Of a stretch of 9,372 nucleotides of DNA, positions 7,195-9,372 are shown in pieces. Position numbers and translations under genes: made by a program. Numbering within the stretch: position 1 is the first letter of the stretch; each line of letters begins with the position of its first letter. Origin of the DNA: Thiobacillus sp. (GTDB taxonomy: Bacteria; Pseudomonadota; Gammaproteobacteria; Burkholderiales; Thiobacillaceae); assembly GCF_024708915.1 (NCBI RefSeq), contig NZ_JANJXQ010000089.1:1-9372 (forward strand), given 5' to 3'. The notes under the pieces are model-generated. The model was given only the letters and a program-made list of their open reading frames with translations, was not told where the DNA came from and searched no databases.

Positions 7195-7623
7195 ATGGCG
7201 ACAGCAAGCATTCTTCCGGTGAAAAGCCCGCAAGCGAACATGCCGCGCCCTTCCGACATCCCCGAAGCCCGGCCGAACGATCTCTGCACATTCACCCTGG
7301 ATGACATGGGTACGATTCGTGATTGCAGCAGGGCATGTGAGCAGATATTCGACTATATGCAAGAGGAGTTGGTTGGCCGTCATATTTCCATGCTCCTTCC
7401 GCAGCTGACGAACGTCGATCTGGTACAGGAAGGCGGCATCAACTCACGGCTGGCTTTTCTCTGCCACTGCGCAGTTGTCTTCAAGGCGCGGTGCCGCGAT
7501 GGCCGGTCCTTTATCAGCGAATTGTTTATCAACCGCCTCGATCCCCACAACGTGCTGGTGCTGGTGCGTAATCTCGACATTTCAGGATCGAGTGGCGGCA
7601 TTCATTCCGTCAAGCCGATCTGA
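7195..7623 (+). CDS. Stand-alone single PAS-domain protein, cysteine-rich
   Basis: The 142-residue product is one PAS sensor domain with no kinase, cyclase, DNA-binding or membrane segment, so it is probably a cytoplasmic sensor or adaptor acting through a partner. After a Pro-rich, probably disordered N-terminus (residues 1-29), the PAS core runs from about 30 to 129: FTLDDMGTIRDCSRACEQIF is the first strands and helix, EELVGRHISMLLP (57-69) the classic PAS helix motif, then the strands around VVFKARCRDGRSF and the last strand NVLVLVRNLD. It has six cysteines (31, 44, 48, 90, 92, 100), including C44-x3-C48 and C90-H91-C92, which could matter for cofactor or redox sensing; that is inference. 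The frame is open far upstream, but only antisense to the small gene. It is divergent from the 76-codon gene and converges on prfC. The ligand is unknown. Confidence 0.85.
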   Translation: MATASILPVKSPQANMPRPSDIPEARPNDLCTFTLDDMGTIRDCSRACEQIFDYMQEELVGRHISMLLPQLTNVDLVQEGGINSRLAFLCHCAVVFKARCRDGRSFISELFINRLDPHNVLVLVRNLDISGSSGGIHSVKPI

Positions 7624-7665
7624 CAGGTCGTGTTCATTGCAGTATGGATTCCCGGCCGGTCTGGA

Positions 7666-7707
7666 TGGGGGCACAATCCTATGCCGAACCTGGCGGGCAT
7701 GCCCCCA
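7666..7707. repeat. 8-bp perfect inverted repeat after the PAS gene
   Basis: TGGGGGCA (7666-7673) and TGCCCCCA (7700-7707) are perfect reverse complements, 26 nt apart. Inside, ATGCC (7681-7685) can instead pair with GGCAT (7696-7700), competing for one base. It lies in the 215-bp spacer (7624-7838) between the convergent PAS and prfC genes, so it may help end transcription or stabilise a 3' end, but no T-run follows on either strand. The spacer holds no gene I can support. The frame from 7681 is open but runs antisense into prfC. Confidence 0.45.
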
Positions 7708-7838
7708 ACAGCCGAACGGATGGCGCGCTATAAGAATCTTTTGGGCGGAGCTGTTCAGATTTTTAATGGCAACACCATGACGTGGATGAGAAAGTCAGCC
7801 GGGATGGAGTTCACTAATCCGGATACTTCTCATCTGTT

Positions 7839-9371
7839 CTACCGCATCACCTGCCCATGCTCCCGCGTGTCGTGGAACGCGACCTTGGGCCAGCGCTCCT
7901 GCGCCAGCGTGAGATTCACCCGCGTGTCGGCCAGATAGACCAGGTTGCCGTCGACGTCCTTCGCCAGCTTGAGCGAATTGGCCTTGGTGAACTCGGCGAG
8001 GTGGTGTGCATCCGGGCAGGTGACCCAGCGCGCGGTGTGGATGCCGGCGTTCTCGAAGCTGGCGTCGACGCCATATTCGGTTTTCAGGCGATGGGCGACG
8101 ACCTCGAACTGCAGCTGGCCGACCGCGCCGATCAAGAGCGTGTTGTCGGCGAAGGGTTCGAATACCTGCACCGCGCCTTCCTCGCCGAGTTCCAGCAGGC
8201 CCTTGTTCAGCTGCTTGGCGCGCAGCGGATCGCGCAGGCGCGGCTTGGAGAACAGTTCGGGGGCGAAGTAGGGAATGCCCTTGTATTGCAGCGCCTCGCC
8301 TTCGGTGAGGGTGTCGCCGATGTGCAGCTGGCCGTGGTTGTGGATGCCGATGATGTCGCCCGCCACCGCGTCTTCCATGCGGGTGCGCTCGTTGGCCATG
8401 AACACCACTGCGTTGGCGATCTTCATGTCCTTGCCGGTGCGGCGGTGGCGCACTTTCATGTTGGGGCTGTAGCGCCCGGAGCAGACGCGGAAGAAGGCGA
8501 TGCGGTCGCGGTGCTGCGGGTCCATGTTGGCCTGGATCTTGAACACGAAGCCGGAGAAGGTTTCCTCCTCCGGCGACACCGTGCGGCGCGTGGTGGCGCG
8601 CGGCTGCGGCGAGGGTGCGTGCTCGACGAAGAAGTCCAGCAGCGGCTGCACGCCGAAGTTGTTCACCGCCGAGCCGAAGAACACCGGCGTCTGCTTGCCG
8701 GCCAGGTAGGCGTCCTTGTCGAAGGGGTGCGAGGCGCCCTGCACCAGCTCCAGCTCGTCGCGCAGGTCGGCCAGCATTTGCGCGCCGATGCGCGCCTCCA
8801 GGCCCGGGTCGTCGAGCGAGGGGAAGATGGTGCTGTCCTGGCGGGTGAAGTTGCGGCCGGCCTCGTACAGGTGCACCTCGCCGGTGACCAGGTGCACCAC
8901 GCCCTTGAGGCGCTGGCCCATGCCAATCGGCCAGGTGATGGGCGCGCACTGGATGCCCAGCACGTTCTCCACCTCGTCCAGCAGCTCGATGGGCTCCTTG
9001 CCCTCGCGGTCGAGCTTGTTGATGAAGGTCATGATCGGCGTGTCGCGCAGGCGGCACACCTCCATCAGCTTGATGGTGCGTTCCTCGACGCCCTTGGCCA
9101 CGTCGATCACCATCAGCGCGCTGTCCACCGCGGTGAGCACGCGGTAGGTGTCCTCGCCGAAGTCGGCGTGGCCGGGGGTGTCGAGCAGGTTGACGATGCG
9201 GCCCTCGTAGGGGAACTGCATCACCGAGGACGTGACCGAGATGCCGCGCTCCTTCTCCAGCGCCATCCAGTCGGAGGTGGCGTGGCGGGCGGCCTTGCGG
9301 CCCTTCACCGAGCCGGCCATCTGGATGGCGCCGCCGAACAGCAGCAGCTTTTCGGTGAGCGTGGTCTTGCC
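7839..9371 (-). CDS. prfC: Peptide chain release factor 3 (5' end outside window)
   Basis: RF3 is a translational GTPase that recycles class-I release factors RF1 and RF2 from the ribosome after termination. The 510 visible residues begin within Walker A ([17 protein letters not shown]); family members are about 525-540 residues, so only some 20 are missing. Switch regions and G motifs follow: [14 protein letters not shown] (G2), [16 protein letters not shown] (G3) and [18 protein letters not shown] (G4). The RF3-specific stretches [26 protein letters not shown] and [20 protein letters not shown] separate it from EF-G. There is no frameshift along the visible length, and the C-terminus at GQVMR is natural, with TAG at 7839-7841. 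It converges on the PAS gene. Codon use is strongly G/C-ending, like the left block and unlike the small genes between. Confidence 0.97.
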   Translation of the reverse strand, partial: GKTTLTEKLLLFGGAIQMAGSVKGRKAARHATSDWMALEKERGISVTSSVMQFPYEGRIVNLLDTPGHADFGEDTYRVLTAVDSALMVIDVAKGVEERTIKLMEVCRLRDTPIMTFINKLDREGKEPIELLDEVENVLGIQCAPITWPIGMGQRLKGVVHLVTGEVHLYEAGRNFTRQDSTIFPSLDDPGLEARIGAQMLADLRDELELVQGASHPFDKDAYLAGKQTPVFFGSAVNNFGVQPLLDFFVEHAPSPQPRATTRRTVSPEEETFSGFVFKIQANMDPQHRDRIAFFRVCSGRYSPNMKVRHRRTGKDMKIANAVVFMANERTRMEDAVAGDIIGIHNHGQLHIGDTLTEGEALQYKGIPYFAPELFSKPRLRDPLRAKQLNKGLLELGEEGAVQVFEPFADNTLLIGAVGQLQFEVVAHRLKTEYGVDASFENAGIHTARWVTCPDAHHLAEFTKANSLKLAKDVDGNLVYLADTRVNLTLAQERWPKVAFHDTREHGQVMR

Positions 9372-9372
9372 G

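Noticed and set aside
7681..7938. Plus-strand reading frame after the PAS gene, beginning MPNLAGMPPTAERM
   Set aside because: No ribosome binding site or recognisable domain, and about 100 bp lie antisense to the well-supported 3' end of prfC.

Overview
The window looks like a chromosomal segment of a GC-rich Gram-negative bacterium, most likely a betaproteobacterium. I would guess a Thiobacillus-like member of Nitrosomonadales, but the genus is inference only. The evidence is the LPS inner-core heptose genes, with a stand-alone heptose kinase rather than a fused HldE, placed directly before cysM (an order I associate with Betaproteobacteria), plus strong G/C preference at third codon positions in the flanks.

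Left block, plus strand (2-4836): the 3' part of a UDP-glucose 6-dehydrogenase gene (ugd), then heptose-7-phosphate kinase (hldA/rfaE), ADP-heptose epimerase (hldD/rfaD), cysteine synthase B (cysM) and the DNA repair ATPase radA. The first four are joined by three successive 4-nt stop/start overlaps (GTGA, ATGA, ATGA), and radA starts 2 nt after the cysM stop. This reads as one tightly coupled operon supplying nucleotide sugars and ADP-heptose for the cell envelope, with cysteine synthesis and recombination repair attached.

Middle block (4837-7838): a short convergent spacer with a stem-loop; a short-form alpha-glucan (glycogen) phosphorylase gene, glgP, on the minus strand; a 76-residue charged helical protein gene upstream of it on the same strand; a 211-bp divergent intergenic region rich in inverted repeats; and a 142-residue single-PAS-domain protein gene on the plus strand. 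A 215-bp spacer with an 8-bp perfect inverted repeat follows. The small genes and spacers here are visibly less G/C-rich than the flanks, so this block may be an accessory insertion between housekeeping genes.

Right block, minus strand (7839-9371): peptide chain release factor 3 (prfC), nearly complete but cut by the window edge inside its Walker A motif.

No tRNA, rRNA, CRISPR array, transposase or integrase was seen. Nothing here can be called a new system with confidence. The best leads are the divergent intergenic region at 6984-7194, which holds interleaved and mutually exclusive pairing segments, a palindrome and one copy of a 10-bp repeat, and the cysteine-rich stand-alone PAS protein and small helical protein on either side of it.
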